Assembly: GCA_947003375.1 (NCBI GenBank)
Contig: CAMQOJ010000328.1
Span: 1-5,207 of the forward strand
From: an uncultured Lachnospiraceae bacterium
GTDB lineage: Bacteria; Bacillota; Clostridia; Lachnospirales; Lachnospiraceae
DNA: 5,207 nucleotides
Reading direction: 5' to 3'
Shown here: in pieces, positions 1 to 4,758 of the stretch
How the letters are laid out: each line of letters starts with the position of its first letter
How positions within the stretch are numbered: the stretch's first letter is position 1
Notes under the pieces: generated by a model
What the model saw: only the letters and a program-made list of their open reading frames with translations
Database searches by the model: none
What the model was told of the DNA's origin: nothing
Position numbers and translations under genes: made by a program

Positions 1-54
1 GTCATTATACACTATCATTATTGGACTAAGCATGCCTGACAAACCCGTGTTTAG
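1..54 (-). CDS. Start of a silent tail-fibre C-terminal module, running off the left edge
   Basis: On the minus strand a reading frame opens right after a TAG stop (plus-strand 57-55) and stays open to the window edge for 18 codons, LNTGLSGMLSPIMIVYND. It begins with the same Asn-Thr-Gly junction, in the same frame, as the two other modules here (NTGMDG and NTGLKM). It has no ribosome site or start codon of its own, as expected for a silent cassette that must be joined to a constant tail-fibre N-terminus by inversion. The visible part is too short to assign a fold. The assignment as a module rests on the shared junction sequence and the layout; a chance open frame of 18 codons cannot be excluded. 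Confidence 0.5.
44..52 (-). repeat. Putative recombination site S1 (minus orientation)
   Basis: The minus strand reads AAACACGGG here, identical to copies at 1188-1196 (+) and 1826-1834 (-). With the plus copy the match extends to TAAACACGGG. The site is nearly palindromic on the plus strand (AAAC-CCGT-GTTT, 41-52), unlike the other two copies. It lies at the mouth of the left-facing module and 56 bases upstream of the recombinase start. I infer that it is a crossover site of the adjacent tyrosine recombinase. Confidence 0.65.
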
Positions 55-80
55 CTAATTTGGGAGTTTGGGGAAAATAT

Positions 81-130
81 GTTATGCTTGTCTTGGAGGT
101 GATATATATGGATATCAGGACAAGCATAGT
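81..130 (+). promoter_or_regulatory. Hairpin enclosing the recombinase ribosome site and start
   Basis: ATGCTTGTC (84-92) is perfectly inverted at 119-127 (GACAAGCAT). With two G-U pairs the stem extends inward to 96/115, giving 13 pairs and an 18-base loop, and weakly outward to 81/130. In the mRNA the first two G of the GGAGGT ribosome site (95-100) are in the stem and the ATG (108-110) is in the loop. This could hold recombinase translation low, particularly in transcripts reading in from upstream. The pairing is read directly from the sequence; the regulatory role is inferred. It could instead be a protein-binding DNA repeat. Confidence 0.5.
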
Positions 131-1070
131 TCAAAATGTGATTAGTGTGCTAAATGGTAAAGCAGATGATAATATCATTGATTTGGTTCAGGATGTACTT
201 ATTATCCAGCTTAATGCCTATGAGTTGACAGAGCGATGCACGAAGGTGGCGGTACGTGATGATACTGCGGAGGGGATGCTCAACAAGTATATTGCAACAA
301 AGCGAATAGAGGGCAAGGCAGAAACCACCTTGAGGAGGTACCGTGAGCAGAATCTGGCGCTACTTACTTTTCTGGGCAAGCCGCTGGATAGGATAACAAC
401 GGATGATCTGAGGTTTTATCTATCAGTTAAGCGTCAGCGGGATAAGGTCAGCAACCGGACGTTGGATGGCATGAGGAGATGCTACTCTAGCTTTTTCGGC
501 TGGTTATCTGCTAATGGGCTGATTGACCGGAACCCATGCGCGGCATTGTCCCAGATAAAGAGCCGCAAGGTGGTCAAGAAGCCCTATTCGGCTGCGGAGA
601 TGGAGAAGATGCGCAAGGCCTGCGGGAACGTCCGGAACCTGGCCCTAGTGGATTTTCTCTATGCCACGGGATGCCGTGTGTCAGAAGTGGCGGGGCTGGA
701 CATATCGGACGTGGACTTCGAGCGCATGGAGTGCGTAGTACTGGGAAAAGGGAACAAGGAGCGGAAAGTGTACCTGACGGAGGTGGCTGCGATGCACCTG
801 CAGGAATACCTCAATACCCGGACAGATGCCTGTGAGGCCCTGTTCGCAGGGCGCGGGAAGAGGCTGGGGAACCTCGGGAAGAGGGCGCGGGTGGAGAATG
901 CCCATCCGCATAGGTACCGCCGGACGCTGGCCACGAACCTCCTGGATCGGGGGATGAATATACAGGACGTGGCGGCAATCCTCGGACATGCCGACCTAAA
1001 GACCACGCAGATTTACTGTTACATCAGCCAGGCCAACGTCAAGACGGCGTACCGTAAATATGCTGCTTAA
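108..1070 (+). CDS. Tyrosine recombinase, probable tail-fibre invertase
   Basis: This is a 320-residue site-specific recombinase of the phage integrase/XerCD superfamily, which cuts and rejoins DNA through a covalent phosphotyrosine. The ATG at 108 is chosen because GGAGGT lies at 95-100; an in-frame TTG at 60 has no such site. Residues about 50-150 form the SAM-like core-binding domain (ATKRIEGKAETTLRRY onward) and about 165-320 the catalytic domain. All catalytic residues are visible: Arg190 (GCRVSE), Lys214 (GKGNKE), His268 and Arg271 (HRYR), His294 (LGHADL) and Tyr303 (QIYCY). The stretch between LF246 and His268 is 21 residues, about 12 fewer than I recall for XerD. The gene lies between inverted 9-mers and beside silent tail-fibre ends, so DNA inversion is a more likely job than prophage integration, though integration is not excluded. 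Confidence 0.93.
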   Translation: MDIRTSIVQNVISVLNGKADDNIIDLVQDVLIIQLNAYELTERCTKVAVRDDTAEGMLNKYIATKRIEGKAETTLRRYREQNLALLTFLGKPLDRITTDDLRFYLSVKRQRDKVSNRTLDGMRRCYSSFFGWLSANGLIDRNPCAALSQIKSRKVVKKPYSAAEMEKMRKACGNVRNLALVDFLYATGCRVSEVAGLDISDVDFERMECVVLGKGNKERKVYLTEVAAMHLQEYLNTRTDACEALFAGRGKRLGNLGKRARVENAHPHRYRRTLATNLLDRGMNIQDVAAILGHADLKTTQIYCYISQANVKTAYRKYAA

Positions 1071-1095
1071 TAGTTGATGTTTCATAAGCTGATTC

Positions 1096-1121
1096 AACTC
1101 CGGTTATGCGCCGGAGTTTTT
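1096..1121 (+). terminator. Rho-independent terminator of the recombinase gene
   Basis: The stem AACTCCGG (1096-1103) pairs perfectly with CCGGAGTT (1111-1118) around a 7-base loop and ends in a run of five T (1117-1121). It lies 25 bases after the recombinase stop codon. It separates that gene from the silent modules, so these are unlikely to be transcribed from the recombinase promoter. Confidence 0.9.
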
Positions 1122-1158
1122 GGTATGCGTGGGTTTTCTGCCCCCTGCATCAGTGTGA

Positions 1159-1500
1159 CAAGGCCGGAAAATCTGCGGGTATCCATTAAACACGGGAATG
1201 GATGGCATTACCCAGAAATTTACCAGCGCGATAGGAAACAATCGTCTTGAATTCAATGCTATCAAATACACTGGCAAAACGACCATGACTGCGCTTTTCA
1301 AAGAATTGAACGTAGCATGTGTGTGCCTCACGAGCACGGAGAACGTCTCCGACAAGCCAGCAAATAAATATGGCACTATACTCGTCTTCAAGTTTTCTGA
1401 GACCAGATCCAGCGCCATCTGCATCTGCATAGACGGGACCTTGTATGCCAATGCCTGGAACCAATCCAATGCCACGGTCACTGGCTGGAAGGAGAAATAA
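1159..1500 (+). CDS. Silent tail-fibre C-terminal module (pyocin-knob-like)
   Basis: The frame opens after a TGA at 1156 and gives 113 residues to the TAA at 1498. From the ATG at 1198 it would be 100 residues. There is no ribosome site before that ATG, so it is probably not a free-standing gene. The protein starts NTGMDGITQKF at the recombination site and continues as a small beta-rich domain with the motifs NKYGTILVF, ICIDGTLYANAW and a final TGWKEK. This pattern resembles the knob-like C-terminal domains of phage tail fibres and R-type pyocin fibres, which contact the cell surface receptor. It lies head-to-head by its C-terminus with the module on the other strand. I infer that it is an alternative receptor-binding end, expressed only after inversion places it behind the constant fibre region. 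The family match is from memory, not from a search. Confidence 0.7.
   Translation, partial: QGRKICGYPLNTGMDGITQKFTSAIGNNRLEFNAIKYTGKTTMTALFKELNVACVCLTSTENVSDKPANKYGTILVFKFSETRSSAICICIDGTLYANAWNQSNATVTGWKEK
1188..1197 (+). repeat. Putative recombination site S2 (plus orientation)
   Basis: AAACACGGGA here is inverted perfectly at 1825-1834, so the pair brackets the two convergent tail-fibre modules. It is also inverted relative to the copy at 44-52. It is read as A-AAC-ACG-GGA, giving Asn-Thr-Gly in frame with the module that follows. I infer that this is the crossover core for the neighbouring tyrosine recombinase. Confidence 0.75.
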
Positions 1501-1512
1501 GCTGAAAGCTTA
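1498..1512. repeat. Palindrome formed by the two converging stop codons
   Basis: TAAGCT (1498-1503) and AGCTTA (1507-1512) are perfect inverted copies around GAA. The first TAA ends the plus-strand module and the TTA is the minus-strand stop, so both modules end in the same six bases. It has no T-run and is too short to call a terminator. It may be the scar of module duplication or exchange. Confidence 0.5.
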
Positions 1513-1836
1513 GGTGAAGCATCCGCTAATCATAAATACCGGGTCCGATAGGGCCTGCAGTGCCTTTGCTTTTATGGTGCCATCCTGATAAAAATATACA
1601 TTGCATTGCGTATTTGAGTTTAAATCAATAGCTTTAAGCAAAATTAGTTTTGACGGCTTAATCGTGGCAGATGCTATCGTGTAATAACTACCTGCTGGAA
1701 AAGTACCTGTATACGACAAGCGTAAATCGACAATACCAATAACGCTATTTTTTTCAATGAATGATGATGTGTCGATTGTATAGTTGGCATTTGCGGGTGT
1801 AAATCTTCCAGCTGTCATTTTTAATCCCGTGTTTTG
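1510..1836 (-). CDS. Silent tail-fibre C-terminal module on the opposite strand
   Basis: Read on the minus strand, the frame opens after a TAA (1839-1837) as QNTGLKMTAGRF and runs 108 residues to a TAA at 1512-1510. From the ATG at 1818 it would be 102 residues, but no clear ribosome site precedes that ATG. The sequence is rich in Ser, Thr, Asn, Tyr and alternating hydrophobics (SYTGTFPAGSYYTIASATI, VYFYQDGTIKAKAL), typical of a beta-structured fibre tip. It shares with the plus-strand module the NTG junction and a DGT-x-x-A-x-A segment near the end, but little else. It is visibly more AT-rich than the lysis genes, suggesting separate origin. I infer an alternative receptor-binding end carried silently until inversion fuses it to the constant fibre part. 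Confidence 0.68.
   Translation of the reverse strand, partial: QNTGLKMTAGRFTPANANYTIDTSSFIEKNSVIGIVDLRLSYTGTFPAGSYYTIASATIKPSKLILLKAIDLNSNTQCNVYFYQDGTIKAKALQALSDPVFMISGCFT
1825..1834 (-). repeat. Putative recombination site S3 (minus orientation)
   Basis: TCCCGTGTTT on the plus strand is the exact reverse complement of AAACACGGGA at 1188-1197. It encodes Asn-Thr-Gly in frame with the minus-strand module and is preceded in that frame by a stop codon two codons away. It marks the right end of the variable region; the lysis genes start about 90 bases further on. Confidence 0.75.
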
Positions 1837-1860
1837 TTAAGAAAAGTGGGCAGATATCTC

Positions 1861-1879
1861 CATCAGATGCCATCTGATG
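1861..1879. promoter_or_regulatory. Hairpin/inverted repeat upstream of the lysis genes
   Basis: CATCAGAT (1861-1868) is perfectly inverted at 1872-1879 (ATCTGATG) around GCC. It lies between the right recombination site and the first ribosome site of the lysis cassette. No T-run follows directly, so a strong terminator is unlikely. It could be an operator or an mRNA structure. No good promoter was seen in 1835-1924. Confidence 0.35.
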
Positions 1880-1924
1880 ATGATATATGCTCATTTTTGC
1901 ACAAATTTTAGAGAGGAGGGCTAG

Positions 1925-2011
1925 ATGATGAATGCTAGGGCAGGACCTAAGAATCTTCGGGAATTTTTTATGGGAGGAGGTGAGGCAGATGGACAATCCG
2001 GTGACACATAG
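1925..2011 (+). CDS. Possible 28-codon leader ORF overlapping the XhlA-like gene
   Basis: A good ribosome site (GAGAGGAGGG, 1911-1920) precedes ATGATG at 1925. The frame runs 28 codons to TAG at 2009 and overlaps the start of the XhlA-like gene by 23 bases in another frame. The product begins MMNARAGPKNLREFF, is short, and matches nothing I recognise. Translating ribosomes would pass over the downstream gene's ribosome site (1973-1982), which would suit translational coupling. It could equally be a non-functional ORF that happens to follow a purine-rich stretch. Confidence 0.35.
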   Translation: MMNARAGPKNLREFFMGGGEADGQSGDT

Positions 2012-2318
2012 GGAGCTGGAGCAGTTCCGGGATCTGATGGAGTCGGAAAATGGCAGGCTGAAGGAGGAGAACGACCGGCAGAACCACCGTATCGCTATCC
2101 TGGAGGACAGTATCCGGGAAATCTCCAATCTGGCGGCATCGACTGAAAAGCTGGCGGCAAACATGGAGAACATGCTGAAAATCCAAGAGCAGCAGAGCAA
2201 GCGCCTGGATCAGATTGAGGGCAGGGACGGGGAGAAGTGGCGGAAGGCCATGGCATACATCGGAACCACCATCCTGGGGGCCGTACTGGCCATCCTGTTT
2301 GCAAAAATAGGGCTTTAA
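1989..2318 (+). CDS. XhlA-like phage lysis/holin-associated membrane protein
   Basis: This 109-residue protein has a long charged coiled-coil N-terminal part (about residues 5-75, Glu/Lys/Gln rich, e.g. RLKEENDRQNHRIAILEDSI). A single C-terminal membrane segment follows at about 84-107 (YIGTTILGAVLAILFAKIGL). That layout, the RQNHRI and EKLAANMENM stretches and the WRKAM segment before the membrane helix match the hemolysin XhlA/BhlA-type proteins next to holins in PBSX-like and clostridial prophages. They sit in the cytoplasmic membrane and take part in host lysis. The ATG at 1989 is preceded by GGAGGAGGTG at 1973-1982; upstream in-frame sequence lacks a better start. The gene is followed by the holin after 31 bases, so the two are surely cotranscribed. 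The exact molecular role of the family is less certain than its membership. Confidence 0.85.
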   Translation: MDNPVTHRELEQFRDLMESENGRLKEENDRQNHRIAILEDSIREISNLAASTEKLAANMENMLKIQEQQSKRLDQIEGRDGEKWRKAMAYIGTTILGAVLAILFAKIGL

Positions 2319-2349
2319 AACAGAAAAACAAAGAAAGCGAGGATTTGAA

Positions 2350-2673
2350 ATGAATGTTGAACTTTTGATGCAGTATGCTACCTATGTCATGATTGCTATT
2401 GGGGCGCTGGCATTTCTGGTTGCCGCCATCGTGCAGGTCATCAAGGAGCTGCCCTGGCTGCAGCGCATCCAGACAAGCCTGGTGGCCTTTGTGGTATCGC
2501 TGGTTCTGTGCCCGCTGGCTGTCGTAATCGTCTGTCAGTACCTTGGGATCGCGGTGACGCTGTATTACATCATCGCATCCATCATCGCCGCCTTTATCGT
2601 GTACCTGGTGGCCACTGGCGGATGGGAGCGTGTGGCGGAGATGTGGAAGCGCACGAAGTACAATAAGAAATAA
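2350..2673 (+). CDS. Phage holin, three membrane segments
   Basis: This is a 107-residue, strongly hydrophobic protein with predicted membrane segments at about residues 11-29, 43-65 and 69-89. A short basic tail follows (WKRTKYNKK). Size, topology and position between an XhlA-like gene and an endolysin indicate a holin, which forms the timed membrane lesion that lets endolysin reach the wall. The sequence around KELPWLQRIQTSLV resembles clostridial phage holins that I would place near the Hol44 group, but that family call is tentative. A GCGAGG ribosome site lies 7 bases before the ATG. The gene ends just before a hairpin that separates it from the endolysin. Confidence 0.82.
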   Translation: MNVELLMQYATYVMIAIGALAFLVAAIVQVIKELPWLQRIQTSLVAFVVSLVLCPLAVVIVCQYLGIAVTLYYIIASIIAAFIVYLVATGGWERVAEMWKRTKYNKK

Positions 2674-2674
2674 T

Positions 2675-2700
2675 CAGGGGAGCTTAAGGCTCCCTGCTTT
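2675..2700 (+). terminator. Weak terminator or attenuator between holin and endolysin
   Basis: GGAGC (2679-2683) pairs with GCTCC (2689-2693). With one bulged G the stem extends to CAGGG/CCTG around a TTAAG loop. It is followed by only CTTTATT, a poor T-run. It starts two bases after the holin stop, so it may partly reduce transcription of the endolysin or protect the 3' end of the holin mRNA. Confidence 0.5.
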
Positions 2701-2729
2701 ATTGCCCTCAATGGGCGGAAAGGAAAAAC

Positions 2730-4022
2730 ATGACAAAAATTTTGGGAGAATCGGTAGCTACGGCGGAGCAGATGGCAGCATATCTGCTATCAATCAATCC
2801 TGCCCCTAAAATCAGCATGGAGGCAAAAGATTTCTGCCAGCTCTATCTGGACGTAGCAGCAAAGGAGGGGGTTCGAGGGGATGTCCTCTTTGCCCAGAGC
2901 TGCAAGGAGACAGGAAATTTTTCCTTTATGGGTACAGTAAAGGCAAACCAAAACAATTTTGCGGGCCTTGGGACGACAGACAAAGAAACTCCTGGAGCAA
3001 CATTTCCGAACGAAAAAACCGGAATCCTGGCACAAGCCCAGCACGCAAAGGCCTATGCCACCACAGAACCGCTGTCATGCCCGTGTGTGGATTCCCGTTA
3101 TGGACTGCTTGTAAAGTACGGAAAGGCCGGAACGGCACAGCATTGGGAGGAATTGGGCGGAAAATGGGCAGTACCAGGGTACGATACAAAAAGATATGGA
3201 TCCTTAGATGCTGCAGATATCGCACAGGATAGCTATGGGTATCAGATTATAAGGATACTTAAAAAAATTCTTGAATTCCGGAAGGAGGAGAAAGCTATGA
3301 GGATTAATGTACACGCAGGGCACAATGCGGACGGAAGGCCGGCCTGTGGGGCAATCGGCTTTCTCCGGGAGTCCACGGAGGCCAGGCGGATGAAAGATGC
3401 AGTGATTGGCATGCTCCGGCAGCTCGGCCACACGGTGTACGACTGCACGGTGGACGATGCGGCAGGAGTGTCTGGCAACCTCAGCCAGATTGTCGGGAAA
3501 TGCAATGCACATGAGGTGGACCTGGACGTCTCCATCCACTTCAATTCTGGTGCCGGGGACGCATCCGGAAATGGAAATACCACAGGGACGGAAGCCTATG
3601 TGTATTCGGCATCCAGCAAGGCGAAGGCGTATGCAGAGAAGGTGTGCGCGGCCATTGCCGGACTGGGTTTCCGGAACCGCGGCGTGAAGTACAGCACAGG
3701 CCTTTATGTGCTCCGGAATACGAAGTCACCTGCCGTGCTGGTAGAGTGCTGCTTCGTAGATGACCGGGACGATGCGCAGCTCTATGACTGCCAGAAAATG
3801 GCAAAAGCTATCGTCTATGGCATCACTGGCCAGCGGGTACAGGAGGCAGGACAGCCAGATGCCGGTCAGGAGACGGTAGCTCCTGGGGAAGAGACGGCAG
3901 TCGGCGGTAAGAAACAGCTGTACCGGGTGCAGGTAGGGGCCTATGCTGTAAAGGGCAATGCAGATGCAACCATGGCTAAGCTTAAGGCAGCCGGATTCGA
4001 TGCAATTATTGTTAATGCCTGA
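2730..4022 (+). CDS. Two-domain endolysin: glucosaminidase + amidase + partial SPOR
   Basis: This 430-residue phage lysin carries two wall-cutting activities. Residues about 25-185 are an endo-beta-N-acetylglucosaminidase-type domain (likely catalytic Glu60 in SCKETGNF; NNFAGLG motif at 75-81). Residues 190-375 are a zinc N-acetylmuramoyl-L-alanine amidase of the Amidase_3 type. It shows HAGH (His198), a following acidic ligand (probably Glu214), SIHFNS (His270) and catalytic Glu339 (VECCF). A Gln/Gly/Glu-rich linker leads to YRVQVGAY at 398, the start of a peptidoglycan-binding SPOR domain. Only its first beta-alpha-beta half is present before TGA, so the C-terminus looks truncated. GGAAAGGA precedes the ATG at 2730. 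An internal ribosome site and ATG at 3297 could also give the amidase part alone. It closes the lysis cassette after the XhlA-like protein and the holin. Confidence 0.92.
   Translation: MTKILGESVATAEQMAAYLLSINPAPKISMEAKDFCQLYLDVAAKEGVRGDVLFAQSCKETGNFSFMGTVKANQNNFAGLGTTDKETPGATFPNEKTGILAQAQHAKAYATTEPLSCPCVDSRYGLLVKYGKAGTAQHWEELGGKWAVPGYDTKRYGSLDAADIAQDSYGYQIIRILKKILEFRKEEKAMRINVHAGHNADGRPACGAIGFLRESTEARRMKDAVIGMLRQLGHTVYDCTVDDAAGVSGNLSQIVGKCNAHEVDLDVSIHFNSGAGDASGNGNTTGTEAYVYSASSKAKAYAEKVCAAIAGLGFRNRGVKYSTGLYVLRNTKSPAVLVECCFVDDRDDAQLYDCQKMAKAIVYGITGQRVQEAGQPDAGQETVAPGEETAVGGKKQLYRVQVGAYAVKGNADATMAKLKAAGFDAIIVNA
3281..3299 (+). promoter_or_regulatory. Internal ribosome site and in-frame ATG in the endolysin gene
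   Basis: GAAGGAGGAG (3281-3290) is followed seven bases later by ATG at 3297, in frame with the endolysin, exactly where the amidase domain begins (MRINVHAGH). It is a better Shine-Dalgarno sequence than that of the full-length start. Initiation here would give a 241-residue amidase-SPOR protein. Internal starts producing a second endolysin subunit are known in some Gram-positive phages. Here it may be functional or the relic of two fused genes. Confidence 0.6.
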
Positions 4023-4088
4023 TGATAAAGTAGGCGATGGGATTTCTCTGATGCTCTTGTATTGCAGATTTTCATAAAACACCTATAG
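4023..4088. other. Junction segment between endolysin and GH18 fragment
   Basis: These 66 bases join a prophage gene cut short in its SPOR domain to a host-type gene lacking its 5' half. No frame continues the SPOR domain and none continues the GH18 domain upstream (TAG at 4086-4088 closes that frame). The segment contains no recognisable gene, tRNA or hairpin. I infer a prophage right end (attR region) or a deletion scar. Confidence 0.45.
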
Positions 4089-4529
4089 CTTGCGTGGGAC
4101 TATACCTACGGCCCGCCCATGGCAGTGGCGCCCCTGAACCAGGTGCGCAAGGTGGTGGAATACGCGCTGACGGAGATTCCCGCCGTGAAGATTGACTTAG
4201 GAATCCCAAACTACGGCTACGACTGGTCCCTGCCCTATGAGAGGGGAGTCACCAAAGCGGCCACTGTCAACAATGTGCAGGCCGTTCGGATCGCCGTGGA
4301 GCAGGGAGCGGAAATCCGTTTTGACGACGTGGCGGAAAGCCCTTATTTCAAATATACGGCTGACGGAGTAGCCCATGAGGTGTGGTTCGAGGACGTGAGG
4401 AGCCTGTCGGCCAAGTTTTCCCTGATGGAGGAGTACGGCCTGCGGGGCTGCGGCTACTGGCAGATTATGCAGTGGTTCCGGGCCAACTGGCTGCTCCTGC
4501 GGGACCGTTTCTATATCCGGAAAGCGTGA
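4089..4529 (+). pseudogene. C-terminal fragment of a GH18 spore-type glycosidase (YaaH-like)
   Basis: The frame opens right after TAG and reads LAWDYTYGPPMAVAPLN, then KIDLGIPNYGYDW, RFDDVAESPYFKYTADG, HEVWFEDVRSLSAKF and GLRGCGYWQIM. This is the last third to half of a family 18 glycosyl hydrolase of the type found with LysM domains in spore germination or cortex proteins (YaaH/SleL group). The N-terminal LysM repeats and the first half of the barrel, with the catalytic DxxDxE motif, are missing, so it cannot be an active enzyme by itself. An ATG at 4119 lies inside a conserved stretch (GPPMAVAP) and has no ribosome site, so it is not a true start. The frame itself is undamaged to the TGA at 4527, suggesting recent truncation. 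The 5' part may lie at the other end of an inserted element, or may be deleted. Confidence 0.85.
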
Positions 4530-4545
4530 ACAAGGGGGCTGCTGA

Positions 4546-4689
4546 GGCTTCGTATCGATTGATACAGGTGTGAGCACAGGGCAGCTGACATCCCAGGAGG
4601 CCGTGGACCAGCCCCTTGACGAATTCATCGAAAAGCTGAGAGCCAACAGTTCAGGGTTGTTCCGGCTGATGTATCAGGAAAAGAGTTGA
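4546..4689 (+). pseudogene. Short unidentified ORF or gene remnant
   Basis: A frame opens after TGA at 4543 and gives 47 residues (GFVSIDTGVSTGQL..., ending LFRLMYQEKS) to TGA at 4687. A GTG at 4570 could start a 39-residue product but has no convincing ribosome site. The second half (LDEFIEKLRANSSGLFRLM) looks like an amphipathic helical protein end rather than random translation. I do not recognise it. Its stop overlaps the -35 box of the next gene's promoter. It may be a small real gene, the tail of a deleted gene, or chance. The inverted repeat GTATC-GATT-GATAC (4552-4565) lies at its beginning. Confidence 0.3.
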
Positions 4690-4715
4690 AAAATTCGTAA
4701 AGAGAGTTGTATAAT
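4686..4715 (+). promoter_or_regulatory. Sigma-A promoter of the glycoside hydrolase gene
   Basis: TTGAAA (4686-4691) and a perfect TATAAT (4710-4715) are separated by 18 bases. Transcription would start near 4722, giving a leader of about 37 bases before the ATG at 4759. A ribosome site (AGGAGGAG) lies at 4748-4755. No clear operator or cre-like site was seen between promoter and gene. Confidence 0.8.
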
Positions 4716-4758
4716 AAGCAGTAGATGCAAACGTCAAGCACAATACAGGAGGAGCGGC

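Noticed and set aside
662..672. A further copy of the recombination core (CCACGGGA) inside the recombinase
   Set aside because: It lacks the AAA and matches only CACGGGA, a chance-level similarity within a conserved coding region (ATGCR).
659..1006. Long minus-strand open frames across the recombinase gene
   Set aside because: They lie antisense to a gene with all catalytic motifs, have Arg/Pro/Ser-rich composition typical of shadow frames in GC-rich codons, and lack ribosome sites.
1104..1481. Minus-strand frames opposite the first tail-fibre module
   Set aside because: The plus strand shows a recognisable fibre-tip pattern continuous with the NTG junction; the antisense frames have no recognisable motif.
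1159..1836. Diversity-generating retroelement as the source of fibre variation
   Set aside because: There is no reverse transcriptase and no near-identical template/variable repeat pair; the two modules differ in body and share only the junction.
4015..4077. 20-codon frame overlapping the endolysin stop, as a frameshifted SPOR continuation
   Set aside because: Its translation (MPDDKVGDGISLMLLYCRFS) does not resemble the second half of a SPOR domain and has no ribosome site.
4197..4646. 149-codon minus-strand frame opposite the GH18 fragment
   Set aside because: It is antisense to clearly conserved GH18 sequence, has low-complexity Pro/Val/His composition and no ribosome site.
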